A stretch of DNA of 64,000 nt, from contig NZ_CP049715.1 of assembly GCF_011082725.1 (NCBI RefSeq), positions 62,001-126,000 of the forward strand. The letters are read 5' to 3'. This document shows, piece after piece, positions 24,279 through 32,353 of the stretch (the stretch's first letter is position 1; every line of letters begins with the position of its first letter). The notes beneath the pieces were generated by a model. It did not search any database, was not told the DNA's origin, and saw only the letters and a list, made by a program, of their open reading frames with translations. The translations under genes and the position numbers were made by a program. The DNA is from Apibacter sp. B3706. Lineage in GTDB: Bacteria; Bacteroidota; Bacteroidia; Flavobacteriales; Weeksellaceae.

Positions 24279-24611
24279 ATGAAATCCTATATCTATTTAT
24301 TTATAGCTATATGCTTAGAGACGGCGGGGACCTCTTTACTTCCGATGACTAAAGAATTTACTAAATGGAAACCAACAGTCCTTTTTTTTGCTCTCTTTTT
24401 TGCAGCTTTATATAGCCTGACTAAAGCCATTAGAGTCATACCAATCGGGATAGCCTATGCTATTTGGTCAGGAATAGGAATTGTATTAATAAGTCTTTCA
24501 GGCTATTTTTTATACAAACAAAAATTAGATATTCCGGCTATTATTGGAATCGTATTTATCATCATAGGCGTACTTATTATAAACCTATTTTCCAAAACAG
24601 CAGGACATTAA
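24279..24611 (+). CDS. SMR family multidrug transporter, EmrE-like subtype
   Basis: A 110-residue four-helix small multidrug resistance protein. The conserved binding glutamate is in AICLETAGTSLL (E14). The helix-3 sequence PIGIAYAIWSGIGIVLIS and ending IIIGVLIINLFSK are typical of the EmrE/Qac subtype that exports hydrophobic cations, unlike the Gdx-like paralogue at 10225-10554. It begins one base after ruvB and lies 18 bases before the dihydroorotase gene, so the three are probably one transcript. The drug range is inferred only from subtype. Confidence 0.9.
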   Translation: MKSYIYLFIAICLETAGTSLLPMTKEFTKWKPTVLFFALFFAALYSLTKAIRVIPIGIAYAIWSGIGIVLISLSGYFLYKQKLDIPAIIGIVFIIIGVLIINLFSKTAGH

Positions 24612-24629
24612 CTTCAAATAAATAAACAA

Positions 24630-25964
24630 ATGATACTTATTGAAAACGCTACAATTATAAATGAAGGACAATCGTTTATAGGATCGGTTTTACTGGAAAA
24701 AGATATCATTTCCGAAATATACAGAGGCGAGGTTCCTGCGGAAATTAGCGCTCAATCAACCAAAATAAATGCAGAAGGTTTATGGCTGATTCCCGGAGTT
24801 ATCGACGATCAAGTACATTTCAGAGAACCGGGATTAACCCATAAAGGAGATATTCATAGTGAAAGCCGTGCTGCTCTAGCCGGTGGAGTAACTTCATATA
24901 TGGAAATGCCTAATACCAATCCACAGACCACAACAATTGAAGCCTTGGAAAATAAGTTTGCCCTTGCTTCACAAAAATCGTATGCGAACTATTCATTTTA
25001 CCTGGGAGCGACCAATGATAATAGAGAAGAATTAATGAAAGTTAATCCCAAGAAGGTTTGCGGAATAAAAATATTTATGGGTTCATCCACAGGAAATATG
25101 CTGGTTGACAATAAAAAAGCCCTGGAGACTATTTTTTCTGAGGTTAATATGCTGATTGCAGTTCATTGCGAAAAAGAAGAAATTATAAAGAAAAATATCG
25201 AAAAATATAAAGCTATTTATGGCGAATATATACCCATACCCTGTCATCCTTTAATTAGAAGCGTAGAAGCTTGCTATCAATCCTCATTCGAGGCAATTGA
25301 ATTAGCCCATAAATATGGAACACGTCTTCATGTTTTACATATATCCACAGAAAAAGAATTGAGTTTATTTGAAAATAAACCATTAGAAGAAAAGAAAGTT
25401 ACCGGAGAAGCTTGCGTACACCATTTGTGGTTTACCGATGAAGATTATGAAAAATTAGGATCCAAAATAAAATGGAATCCAGCAGTAAAAACAAAAAAAG
25501 ACCGAGATTCTATACTTAAAGCAGTTGTAGAAGATCGGTTAGACGTTGTTGCAACTGATCACGCTCCGCACTTATTGAGTGAAAAAGAAGGCGGATGCTT
25601 GCAAGCTGCCTCAGGAGGTCCTTTAGTACAACATTCTTTAGTAATGATGATAGAATTATTTAAACAAGGGAAAATTACCAAAGAAAAAGTTATTACTAAA
25701 ATGTGTCATGCCCCGGCCCAACTGTATCAGATTAAAAAAAGAGGCTATATACGTAAAGGATATTATGCAGATTTAGTTTTGATTAATCCTGAAAAGCCAT
25801 ATACAGTATCACAAGAGAACATTCTTTACAAATGTCGATGGTCACCGTTAGAAAATATAACTTTTAGTTCATCCGTTGAAAAAACTTTTTTGAACGGAAA
25901 ATTGGCTTACAGTGAAGGAGAAGTAAAAGAAGTAAGAGGAATGGCATTAGAATTTGAAAGATAA
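24630..25964 (+). CDS. pyrC: Dihydroorotase-type amidohydrolase
   Basis: Dihydroorotase closes carbamoyl-aspartate to dihydroorotate in pyrimidine synthesis. The 444-residue length and order of motifs fit the long (type I) dihydroorotase of Bacteroidota: DDQVHFREPG (59-68), MEMPNTNPQT (91-100), the carboxylated-lysine candidate K147 in CGIKIFMGSS, AVHCEKEE, LHVLHIST and ATDHAPH. The first histidine of the usual metal-binding HxH is glutamine here (Q61-V-H63). I recall the same substitution in other Bacteroidota enzymes annotated as dihydroorotase, but an allantoinase-like or other activity remains possible. Confidence 0.85.
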   Translation: MILIENATIINEGQSFIGSVLLEKDIISEIYRGEVPAEISAQSTKINAEGLWLIPGVIDDQVHFREPGLTHKGDIHSESRAALAGGVTSYMEMPNTNPQTTTIEALENKFALASQKSYANYSFYLGATNDNREELMKVNPKKVCGIKIFMGSSTGNMLVDNKKALETIFSEVNMLIAVHCEKEEIIKKNIEKYKAIYGEYIPIPCHPLIRSVEACYQSSFEAIELAHKYGTRLHVLHISTEKELSLFENKPLEEKKVTGEACVHHLWFTDEDYEKLGSKIKWNPAVKTKKDRDSILKAVVEDRLDVVATDHAPHLLSEKEGGCLQAASGGPLVQHSLVMMIELFKQGKITKEKVITKMCHAPAQLYQIKKRGYIRKGYYADLVLINPEKPYTVSQENILYKCRWSPLENITFSSSVEKTFLNGKLAYSEGEVKEVRGMALEFER

Positions 25965-26012
25965 AATTGTATAAAAAATTAAGTCAAGAATTAAAGTCTG
26001 GGAAATATTTGC

Positions 26013-26495
26013 ATGAGTAAGCAGAAAATACATAAAACGAATGCGGCGAGATTACTAGATTTACACAAAATTACATATGATCTTATTCCCTATGAAGTAG
26101 ATGAAAATGATTTAAGCGCCATACATGTAGCAGAGATTTTAGGGGAAAATATAAATCAGGTTTTTAAAACCTTGGTATTAGAAGGGGATAAAAATGGTTA
26201 TTTTGTTTGTGTAATTCCCGGAAATGAAGAAATTAATTTAAAGCTTATGGCATTATTATCCGGTAATAAAAAATGCGACTTGATTCCGATGAAAAATCTA
26301 ATAGGATTAACGGGCTATATCAGAGGAGCATGCTCACCCATAGGCATGAAAAAATTATTTCCAACCTATATAGAAGAATCCTGCTTGAATTTCGATTCCA
26401 TTTACATTAGTGCCGGACAAAGAGGATTACAAATTCAATTAAAAGCACAAGATTTAATTAAACTCCTTCAAGCAAAAATTTTTAAAAACAATTGA
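26013..26495 (+). CDS. ybaK: YbaK/ProX-type aminoacyl-tRNA deacylase
   Basis: A 160-residue trans-editing enzyme that hydrolyses mischarged Cys-tRNA(Pro) and related products. Family landmarks are VFKTLVLEGDK (about 50-60), the LSGNKKCDLIPMKNLIGLTGYIRGACSPIG stretch containing the G-YIRGACSPIG core and ISAGQRGLQIQL near the C-terminus. It is a free-standing protein with no ProRS domain attached. It lies 48 bases after pyrC and about 185 bases before thrS, so it could be the last gene of the ruvB transcript. Confidence 0.93.
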   Translation: MSKQKIHKTNAARLLDLHKITYDLIPYEVDENDLSAIHVAEILGENINQVFKTLVLEGDKNGYFVCVIPGNEEINLKLMALLSGNKKCDLIPMKNLIGLTGYIRGACSPIGMKKLFPTYIEESCLNFDSIYISAGQRGLQIQLKAQDLIKLLQAKIFKNN

Positions 26496-26651
26496 ATAAA
26501 ATCAATAAATATTTTTTGTGTTCATAAAAACAAAAAAGGTTTTAATATTAAGATAACAATTTCGTAAAGAGATAATTACAATCCAAGAATAAATAAAAAA
26601 TTATTTTCGATATATTTAAAAAACGCAATAATTTCATTTATAAAACTTTCG

Positions 26652-26659
26652 TAAATTTG
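26652..26659 (+). promoter_or_regulatory. Predicted -7 box for thrS
   Basis: TAAATTTG, an exact TAnnTTTG match, 21 bases before the thrS ATG. It covers the TTG that would extend the reading frame to 26657, so that earlier start is rejected. Confidence 0.55.
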
Positions 26660-26680
26660 TATCCTAAAAATTTTAGAAGA

Positions 26681-28603
26681 ATGATAAAAATTACTCTTCC
26701 TGATGGAAGTGTGAAAGAATTTGAAAATTCCGTAACACCGTTGGACATTGCCAAATCCATATCTGAAGGTTTGGCTAGAAATACAATTTCTGCAATAGTA
26801 AATGGTAAACAAGTTGAAATTACTGATCCTATTACGGAGGATGCAACGGTACAATTATTAACATGGAATGATGATTTAGGTAAGAAAGCGTTTTGGCATT
26901 CTTCTGCCCACTTATTGGCACAGGCGATTATGGAGTATTATCCAAATGCCAAATTAACTATTGGTCCGGCCATTGAAAACGGATTTTATTACGATGTTGA
27001 TTTTGGAGATGAAGTTTTTTCAGAAAAAGATTTTGAAAAAATTGAAAAGAAAATGTTGGAAAATGCCAAAAAAGACTCCACATTCGCAATCCGTTCTGTT
27101 TCCAAAAATGAAGCATTAGAAGCCTATAAAGATAATCCGTTTAAAACTGAATTAATTGAAAATTTAGAAGATGGATCGATCACATTTGTAACACACGATA
27201 ATTTTACTGATTTATGTAGAGGTGGACATATTCCTTCTACCGGAATAATTAAAGCCGTAAAAGTATTAAATGCAGCAGGTGCTTATTGGAGAGGCGATGA
27301 GAAAAATAAACAGTTGGTTCGTGTCTATGGAATTTCTTTTCCAAAACAAAAAGAATTAACAGAATACTTAGAAAGAATAGAAGAAGCAAAAAAGCGTGAT
27401 CATAGAAAATTAGGAAAAGAGCTACAATTATTTACTTTTTCCGAAAAAGTAGGAGCAGGATTACCTTTATGGTTACCAAAAGGAGCAAAACTAAGACAAA
27501 AACTTATTGACTTTTTAGGAGCGGCACAGCGAAAAGCAGGATATGAAATTGTAGCAACCCCTCATATTGGGCATAAAGATTTGTATGTTACCAGCGGACA
27601 TTATGAAAAATACGGAGCAGATAGCTTCCAACCTATAAAAACACCTAATGCGGGTGAAGAATTTTTATTAAAACCGATGAATTGTCCACACCACTGTGAA
27701 ATTTATCGATCTTCCCCTTGGTCGTATAAAGATTTACCGAAACGATTCGCAGAATTTGGAACCGTTTATAGGTATGAGCAAAGTGGAGAGTTGCATGGAC
27801 TTACCCGAGTAAGAGGATTCACTCAGGATGACGCCCATATCTTTTGTACTCCGGATCAATTGATCGGGGAATTTGAAAATGTAATAGATCTCGTATTATA
27901 TACATTTAAATCCTTAGGATTTAACGAATTTATTGCCCAAGTTTCATTGCGAGATAAAGAAAATAAAGAAAAATACATTGGAAGTGATGAAAATTGGGAG
28001 AAAGCTGAAAATGCGATTAAACAAGCAGCTGAAAAGAAAGGATTGCCGACAGTTGTTGAATATGGCGAAGCAGCTTTTTACGGACCAAAGCTCGATTTTA
28101 TGGTTAAAGATGCCTTAGGTAGAAATTGGCAATTAGGTACTATTCAAGTAGACTATAATTTGCCTGAAAGGTTTGATCTTTATTACATAGGAGCAGATAA
28201 TGAGAAACATCGTCCTGTAATGATACATAGAGCGCCTTTCGGTTCTTTGGAACGCTTTGTGGCCATTCTGTTAGAACACACTGCCGGAGATTTACCTTTA
28301 TGGTTAAGTCCTGAACCATTTATTATACTTCCTATTAGTGAAAAGTATGTAGATTATGCAAAAAAAGTTTTGGATTTAATGGAAAATTCGGATATTTGCG
28401 GACGAATAGACGATCGTAACGAAAAGACAGGTAAAAAGATACGAGATGCAGAGATCAATAAAATTCCTTACATGTTTGTAGTAGGAGAGAAGGAAGCTTC
28501 CTCCGATACTGTGTCGATTCGTAAACGTGGAGAAGGAGATTTAGGTACTTTTTCTTTAGAAGAAGTAGTAACGATGATGAAAAAAGCAACAAATAATCAA
28601 TAA
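26681..28603 (+). CDS. thrS: Threonyl-tRNA synthetase
   Basis: A class II synthetase that charges tRNA-Thr. The 640 residues form a TGS domain (1-60), an editing domain with the zinc-type HSSAHLLAQ (about 73-81) and DLCRGGH (about 176-182) motifs, a catalytic core with MNCPHHC (zinc ligand near C335), motif 2 [17 protein letters not shown], motif 3 around [11 protein letters not shown], and an anticodon-binding domain from about 540. I start at the ATG at 26681. It is followed after 12 bases by infC in the same frame, the usual thrS-infC order. Confidence 0.98.
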   Translation: MIKITLPDGSVKEFENSVTPLDIAKSISEGLARNTISAIVNGKQVEITDPITEDATVQLLTWNDDLGKKAFWHSSAHLLAQAIMEYYPNAKLTIGPAIENGFYYDVDFGDEVFSEKDFEKIEKKMLENAKKDSTFAIRSVSKNEALEAYKDNPFKTELIENLEDGSITFVTHDNFTDLCRGGHIPSTGIIKAVKVLNAAGAYWRGDEKNKQLVRVYGISFPKQKELTEYLERIEEAKKRDHRKLGKELQLFTFSEKVGAGLPLWLPKGAKLRQKLIDFLGAAQRKAGYEIVATPHIGHKDLYVTSGHYEKYGADSFQPIKTPNAGEEFLLKPMNCPHHCEIYRSSPWSYKDLPKRFAEFGTVYRYEQSGELHGLTRVRGFTQDDAHIFCTPDQLIGEFENVIDLVLYTFKSLGFNEFIAQVSLRDKENKEKYIGSDENWEKAENAIKQAAEKKGLPTVVEYGEAAFYGPKLDFMVKDALGRNWQLGTIQVDYNLPERFDLYYIGADNEKHRPVMIHRAPFGSLERFVAILLEHTAGDLPLWLSPEPFIILPISEKYVDYAKKVLDLMENSDICGRIDDRNEKTGKKIRDAEINKIPYMFVVGEKEASSDTVSIRKRGEGDLGTFSLEEVVTMMKKATNNQ

Positions 28604-28615
28604 AATTTAAATACC

Positions 28616-29170
28616 ATAGCACTTAACAGAAATAATTCAAGAGGGAAGTATATCCCAAAGAAGCAAGAGCCAGAACACAAAATTAACGGAAAAATTGATG
28701 TTCCGGAAGTTCGTTTAGTAGGAGATAATGTTACTCAAGGAATCTATCCTATAAAAGAAGCATTAGCTATTGCCGAAGATTTAGAGTTGGATTTGGTAAT
28801 GATCACAGAAAGTGCAAATCCACCTGTTTGTAGAGTTGTTGATTATAAAAAATTCCTGTACGAACAGAAAAAGAAGCAAAAAGAACTTAAATCTAAGCAA
28901 ACCAAAGTAGTGGTTAAAGAAATTCGTTTTGGACCACAAACCGACGAACATGATTTCGAATTTAAAAAGAAACATGCTCAAAAATTTTTGGAAGAAGGTT
29001 CTAAACTAAAAGCTTACGTTTTCTTTAAAGGGCGTTCCATTGTTTTTAAAGACCAAGGACAAATTTTATTATTAAGATTAGCGCAAGAATTAGAAGAATG
29101 GGGTAAAGTAGAGCAAATGCCAAAGCTCGAAGGGAAAAGAATGATTATGATGATGTCTCCCAAAAAATAA
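28616..29170 (+). CDS. infC: Translation initiation factor IF-3, with a non-AUG (ATA) start
   Basis: IF-3 binds the 30S subunit, prevents premature 50S joining and checks the initiator tRNA and start codon. The reading frame has no ATG before the codon well inside the protein (28799). Upstream of it translation gives [35 protein letters not shown] and then the standard IF3-N domain, which begins at ATA (28616), directly after the thrS stop in the same frame. ATA gives 184 residues, the normal size. The IF3-C domain has [23 protein letters not shown]-3 rejects non-AUG starts, so such starts allow autoregulation (known for AUU in E. coli); autoregulation here is inferred. Confidence 0.92.
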   Translation: MALNRNNSRGKYIPKKQEPEHKINGKIDVPEVRLVGDNVTQGIYPIKEALAIAEDLELDLVMITESANPPVCRVVDYKKFLYEQKKKQKELKSKQTKVVVKEIRFGPQTDEHDFEFKKKHAQKFLEEGSKLKAYVFFKGRSIVFKDQGQILLLRLAQELEEWGKVEQMPKLEGKRMIMMMSPKK

Positions 29171-29176
29171 GATAAA

Positions 29177-29210
29177 AATAAATAGCTACAAAAATAGCTA
29201 TTTATTCTTT
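29177..29210 (+). terminator. Rho-independent terminator after infC
   Basis: A perfect 12-bp stem AATAAATAGCTA/TAGCTATTTATT (29177-29188 with 29195-29206) with loop CAAAAA is followed by CTTTT. It separates infC from rpmI-rplT, which are usually co-transcribed with it. Confidence 0.7.
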
Positions 29211-29619
29211 TATAGTAAGTATACATAAAAAGAGCTCTTTATTTTTTATTCTGATCTTATCTTGATAGTAACTAAATTTGTATTACTTATCAATTGAGTA
29301 AGATAAAACATCAATTTTAAATTTAAAATTGATACCTATAGACTTATATAATTTTTTACAATTATTAGTTAGTTAACTTGGATGTTATTTTTTCCATGTT
29401 CAAAGAATACGTAATTTATTTTCATAATTTTTTTAGATATGGTTATTTTACTCATAAATAAATGTAATTAAACCATTGATAAAGAAATTCATTGGTTTTA
29501 TTAATATATTATATTGTATTTTTTTAATGATATAAATTTATCATTTGGGAATTTTAAAAATAAAATATCAGAATAGAAAAGGAAAGTCTAAACAAAAAAT
29601 TTTGCTAAAGTCTAAATGA
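29211..29619. other. Non-coding gap between infC and rpmI
   Basis: About 400 AT-rich bases with no ORF that I can support. The only notable structure is a 24-bp perfect palindrome at 29310-29333. Confidence 0.5.
29310..29333. repeat. Perfect 24-bp palindrome
   Basis: The half-site ATCAATTTTAAA is followed directly by its reverse complement. There is no loop and no T-run afterwards, so it is not a normal terminator. It could be a dimeric-protein binding site, or a chance effect of A/T composition. Confidence 0.45.
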
Positions 29620-29651
29620 TTTGTTTATTTTTTGAAAAATATCTAATTTTG
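29620..29651 (+). promoter_or_regulatory. Bacteroidota-type promoter for rpmI-rplT
   Basis: TTTG (29620-29623) and TAATTTTG (29644-29651) are separated by exactly 20 bases, matching the TTTG-N19/20-TAnnTTTG consensus. Transcription would start near 29658, about 26 bases before the rpmI ATG. Confidence 0.75.
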
Positions 29652-29683
29652 TATCATTGATAACGAGGTAAATAAATAAGAAA

Positions 29684-29881
29684 ATGCCAAAATTAAAAAC
29701 AAAATCAGGTGCTAAAAAGCGTTTTTCAATTACCGGATCAGGTAAAATTAAAAGAAAACATGCATTTAAAAGTCACATTTTAACTAAAAAAAGCACAAAA
29801 CGTAAACGTAATCTGACGTATTCTACTTTAGTAGATATCGCAGACGAAAAAAGCGTTAAAAGACAATTATTAATTAAGTAA
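29684..29881 (+). CDS. rpmI: 50S ribosomal protein L35
   Basis: A 65-residue basic ribosomal protein, with the family signatures [20 protein letters not shown] (about 4-23) and [14 protein letters not shown] (about 31-44). It is the first gene of a separate rpmI-rplT transcript. A terminator-like hairpin follows it at once. Confidence 0.97.
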   Translation: MPKLKTKSGAKKRFSITGSGKIKRKHAFKSHILTKKSTKRKRNLTYSTLVDIADEKSVKRQLLIK

Positions 29882-29885
29882 GAGA

Positions 29886-29916
29886 GAATATCTTTTTAAA
29901 GATATTCCGGTTTTTT
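29886..29916 (+). terminator. Attenuator-like hairpin between rpmI and rplT
   Basis: A perfect 10-bp stem GAATATCTTT/AAAGATATTC (29886-29895 with 29898-29907) is followed by CCGG and six T (29911-29916). It lies in the 122-base gap within what should be one operon, so it may act as a partial terminator or attenuator. A further ACCC...GGGT pairing lies near 29937-29952. Confidence 0.5.
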
Positions 29917-30003
29917 AAAAATCATTTAAGAGTTTAACCCTGGATTGGGTAAAAGAAGAGAAGATAAAAAATACTTCCACCCACTTCAAAAAAACAAAAA
30001 AGT

Positions 30004-30351
30004 ATGCCAAGATCAGTCAATTCAGTAGCGTCAAGAGCGCGCAGAAAAAGAGTCCTAAAATTAGCTAAAGGCTATTACGGGAGAAGAAAAAATGTTTGGA
30101 CAGTAGCGAAAAATGCTGTTGAAAAAGGTTTGCAATATGCCTATGTAGGTAGAAAGCAAAAGAAAAGAAATTTCAGAGCTTTATGGATACAGAGAATTAA
30201 CGCAGGTGTCAGACAATACGGTCTTTCTTATTCTAAATTTATAGGTTTACTAAAAGAAAAAAATATAGATTTAAATAGAAAGGTTCTTGCAGATTTAGCT
30301 ATGAACCATCCAGAAGCTTTCAAAGCGGTTGTGGATACTGTAAAAAAATAA
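30004..30351 (+). CDS. rplT: 50S ribosomal protein L20
   Basis: L20 is needed early in 50S assembly and in several bacteria represses its own operon. The 115-residue protein shows [20 protein letters not shown] (2-21), [37 protein letters not shown] and the C-terminal ISAGVR-like [16 protein letters not shown] region. No other start is possible near 30004. The hairpins just upstream could be its binding site in the messenger, but this is inference. Confidence 0.98.
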   Translation: MPRSVNSVASRARRKRVLKLAKGYYGRRKNVWTVAKNAVEKGLQYAYVGRKQKKRNFRALWIQRINAGVRQYGLSYSKFIGLLKEKNIDLNRKVLADLAMNHPEAFKAVVDTVKK

Positions 30352-30378
30352 ATTTAATAATATTTTCGTTATCATAAT

Positions 30379-30410
30379 AAAAACACTCACTATATAGTGA
30401 GTGTTTTTTA
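30379..30410. terminator. Strong bidirectional terminator between rplT and dnaB
   Basis: A perfect 14-bp stem (30379-30392 with 30395-30408) bounded by A5 and T6 runs ends the plus-strand rplT transcript and probably the minus-strand dnaB transcript as well. Confidence 0.85.
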
Positions 30411-30474
30411 TTTTTAGTATACTTGATTTAAATGCTAAAAATACGCAGAAGACTCACAAGATGCTGCCAAAGTT

Positions 30475-32031
30475 TTAAAAAGGCATATCAGAATCCTGAT
30501 CATCAATAGTATCATCAATTCCAAACGAATCGCTAGGATTAATAGATGGAATATTTATGGAACTGTCAAATGAAGTTTCATCATTGATTTTACTTTCAAA
30601 AGTGGTAGAACTTATACTTTCCTGTACGGAAAAATAATCTTCATCTATATCCGAAAATTTAGCCTGAGAACTCGTAAAACGCAATCGAACATCTTCCAGA
30701 GCACCGTTTCTATGCTTTGCAATAATAAATTCTGCTTGACCTGTACAAGGTGTTCCGTCTTCCCAAGTATCTAATTTGTAATATTCCGGTCGATATATAA
30801 AGGTTACAATATCGGCATCCTGTTCAATAGCCCCCGATTCCCTCAAGTCCGAAAGTAAAGGTTTTTTACTTCCTCCTCGAGTTTCCACAGAACGGGATAA
30901 CTGCGAAAGTGCTATAACAGGTATTTCAAGCTCTTTAGCAATAGCTTTTAATGAACGAGAAATCGTAGCGATCTCTTGCTCCCTATTTCCTATACCTTTT
31001 CCTCCTGCCGACATTAATTGGAGGTAATCGATCATAATCATTTTTACTCCATGCTGAGAAACAAGTCTACGAGCTTTAGCTCTTAAATCGAAAACAGAAA
31101 TCCCGGGAGAATCATCTATAAATATCGGCGCATTTTCCAATTTATTAACACGGGAATAGAGTTGTTGCCACTCTAATTCGGATAAATTCGCTTTTCTCAA
31201 CTTTTCAGATTCTATTCCGGTTTCACTGGATATCATACGCATCATCAATTGTTCCGCGGACATTTCTAATGAAAATACACCGATAGGAGTTTCAGCCCCT
31301 ATGGCAATATTTCTGGCCATGGAAAGAATAAAAGCCGTTTTACCCATACCGGGTCTTGCTGCAATAATTATAAGATCCGAAGGTTGCCAACCGGCAGTAA
31401 TTTTATCCACATGCTTAAATCCGGAAGGAATACCGCTCATCCCTTGTTTAGATTCTAAAGATTTAATCTTTTTTAAAGCATTGGAAACTAAATTTTTCGC
31501 TTCATTGAATGTTCGTTTCAAAGTACCGTTGGTAATTTCATATAACTGACTTTCAGAATAATCCAACAAATCGAAAACATCTGAAGTTTCATCATACGAT
31601 TTTTCAATCATATTAGATGATATTTCAATAAGTTTCCTAAGTATATATTTTTCAAGAATAATTCTTGAGTGGTATTCAATGTGAGCCGAAGAAGATATTT
31701 TGTTGGAAAGTTGAATCAAATAAAAATCTCCTCCTGCAGCGTCTAAATTACCTTGAGATCGTAATTTATTGGATATAGTAAGAATATCAATAGGGTCTGT
31801 TTGCTTAAAAAGATCTTCTATGGCTTCATAAATTAGTTGGTGCTCTCTTTTATAAAATACTTCGGGAGATAAAATATCTATAATTTCATCTAACCCTTTT
31901 TTATCGATCATCATGGCACCTAGTACAGCTTCTTCTAAATCAATAGCTTGAGGGGGAAGCTTTCCTTTTTCTAAGTTAATGATTTTGTTGGATTTAGGAA
32001 TTTTATTGTATTTAGATTCTAGTTGTTCCAT
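30475..32031 (-). CDS. dnaB: Replicative DNA helicase DnaB
   Basis: DnaB is the hexameric 5'-3' helicase of the replication fork. The 518-residue protein has the N-terminal primase-interacting domain (PPQAIDLEEAVLGAMMIDK, about 23-41), Walker A ARPGMGKTAF (about 225), Walker B MIMIDYLQLM and the SDLRESGAIEQDADIV and RNG segments of the RecA-like core. No intein is present. I choose the ATG at 32031 over the upstream TTG (32052) because a -7 box covers that region. The acidic C-terminus ends DDQDSDMPF, resembling the acidic tip of single-strand DNA-binding proteins. Confidence 0.97.
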   Translation of the reverse strand: MEQLESKYNKIPKSNKIINLEKGKLPPQAIDLEEAVLGAMMIDKKGLDEIIDILSPEVFYKREHQLIYEAIEDLFKQTDPIDILTISNKLRSQGNLDAAGGDFYLIQLSNKISSSAHIEYHSRIILEKYILRKLIEISSNMIEKSYDETSDVFDLLDYSESQLYEITNGTLKRTFNEAKNLVSNALKKIKSLESKQGMSGIPSGFKHVDKITAGWQPSDLIIIAARPGMGKTAFILSMARNIAIGAETPIGVFSLEMSAEQLMMRMISSETGIESEKLRKANLSELEWQQLYSRVNKLENAPIFIDDSPGISVFDLRAKARRLVSQHGVKMIMIDYLQLMSAGGKGIGNREQEIATISRSLKAIAKELEIPVIALSQLSRSVETRGGSKKPLLSDLRESGAIEQDADIVTFIYRPEYYKLDTWEDGTPCTGQAEFIIAKHRNGALEDVRLRFTSSQAKFSDIDEDYFSVQESISSTTFESKINDETSFDSSINIPSINPSDSFGIDDTIDDQDSDMPF

Positions 32032-32049
32032 ATCAGTTTCAAAAATATG

Positions 32050-32057
32050 CAAAATTA
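32050..32057 (-). promoter_or_regulatory. Predicted -7 box for dnaB
   Basis: The minus strand reads TAATTTTG, with a predicted transcription start near 32043 and a leader of about 12 bases before the ATG at 32031. Confidence 0.5.
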
Positions 32058-32340
32058 TAAGGTAGACCTATCTTTTTTCTAAACAATTTTTTTAGAAGTC
32101 AGATGTAACGTTCAATAAACTATTGCAATAATTATTCATATATGTAAATTCATCTAAACAACTTATGAACAATTTTGAGATATACTGCCTTCTATTCGTT
32201 TTAGTAAATAATGTAAACGATTTCCGGCTATCGATTTCCTGTCTATATAAAACTAAATTAATTAAGCCTGAGATAAAAAAAGTAAACTTGTCAAATAATT
32301 CAATTATTATATAAAGGTAAGGGAATTAGAAAAGTTGATC
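32058..32340. other. Divergent intergenic region between dnaB and holB
   Basis: About 280 AT-rich bases carry the promoters of both genes at its ends. I see no DnaA-box cluster, ORF or strong hairpin in between. Confidence 0.45.
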
Positions 32341-32348
32341 TATCTTTG
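32341..32348 (+). promoter_or_regulatory. Predicted -7 box for holB
   Basis: TATCTTTG ends only five bases before the holB ATG (32354), so transcription is predicted to start at or within a base or two of the start codon: a leaderless message. No -33 element is clear. Confidence 0.45.
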
Positions 32349-32353
32349 TTTAC

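Noticed and set aside
28787-28801. Short infC starting at an internal TTG or ATG
   Set aside because: It would remove most of the conserved IF3-N domain, which is present upstream in the same frame.
29310-29333. Palindrome as a terminator
   Set aside because: It has no loop, pure A/T pairing at the centre and no T-run after it.
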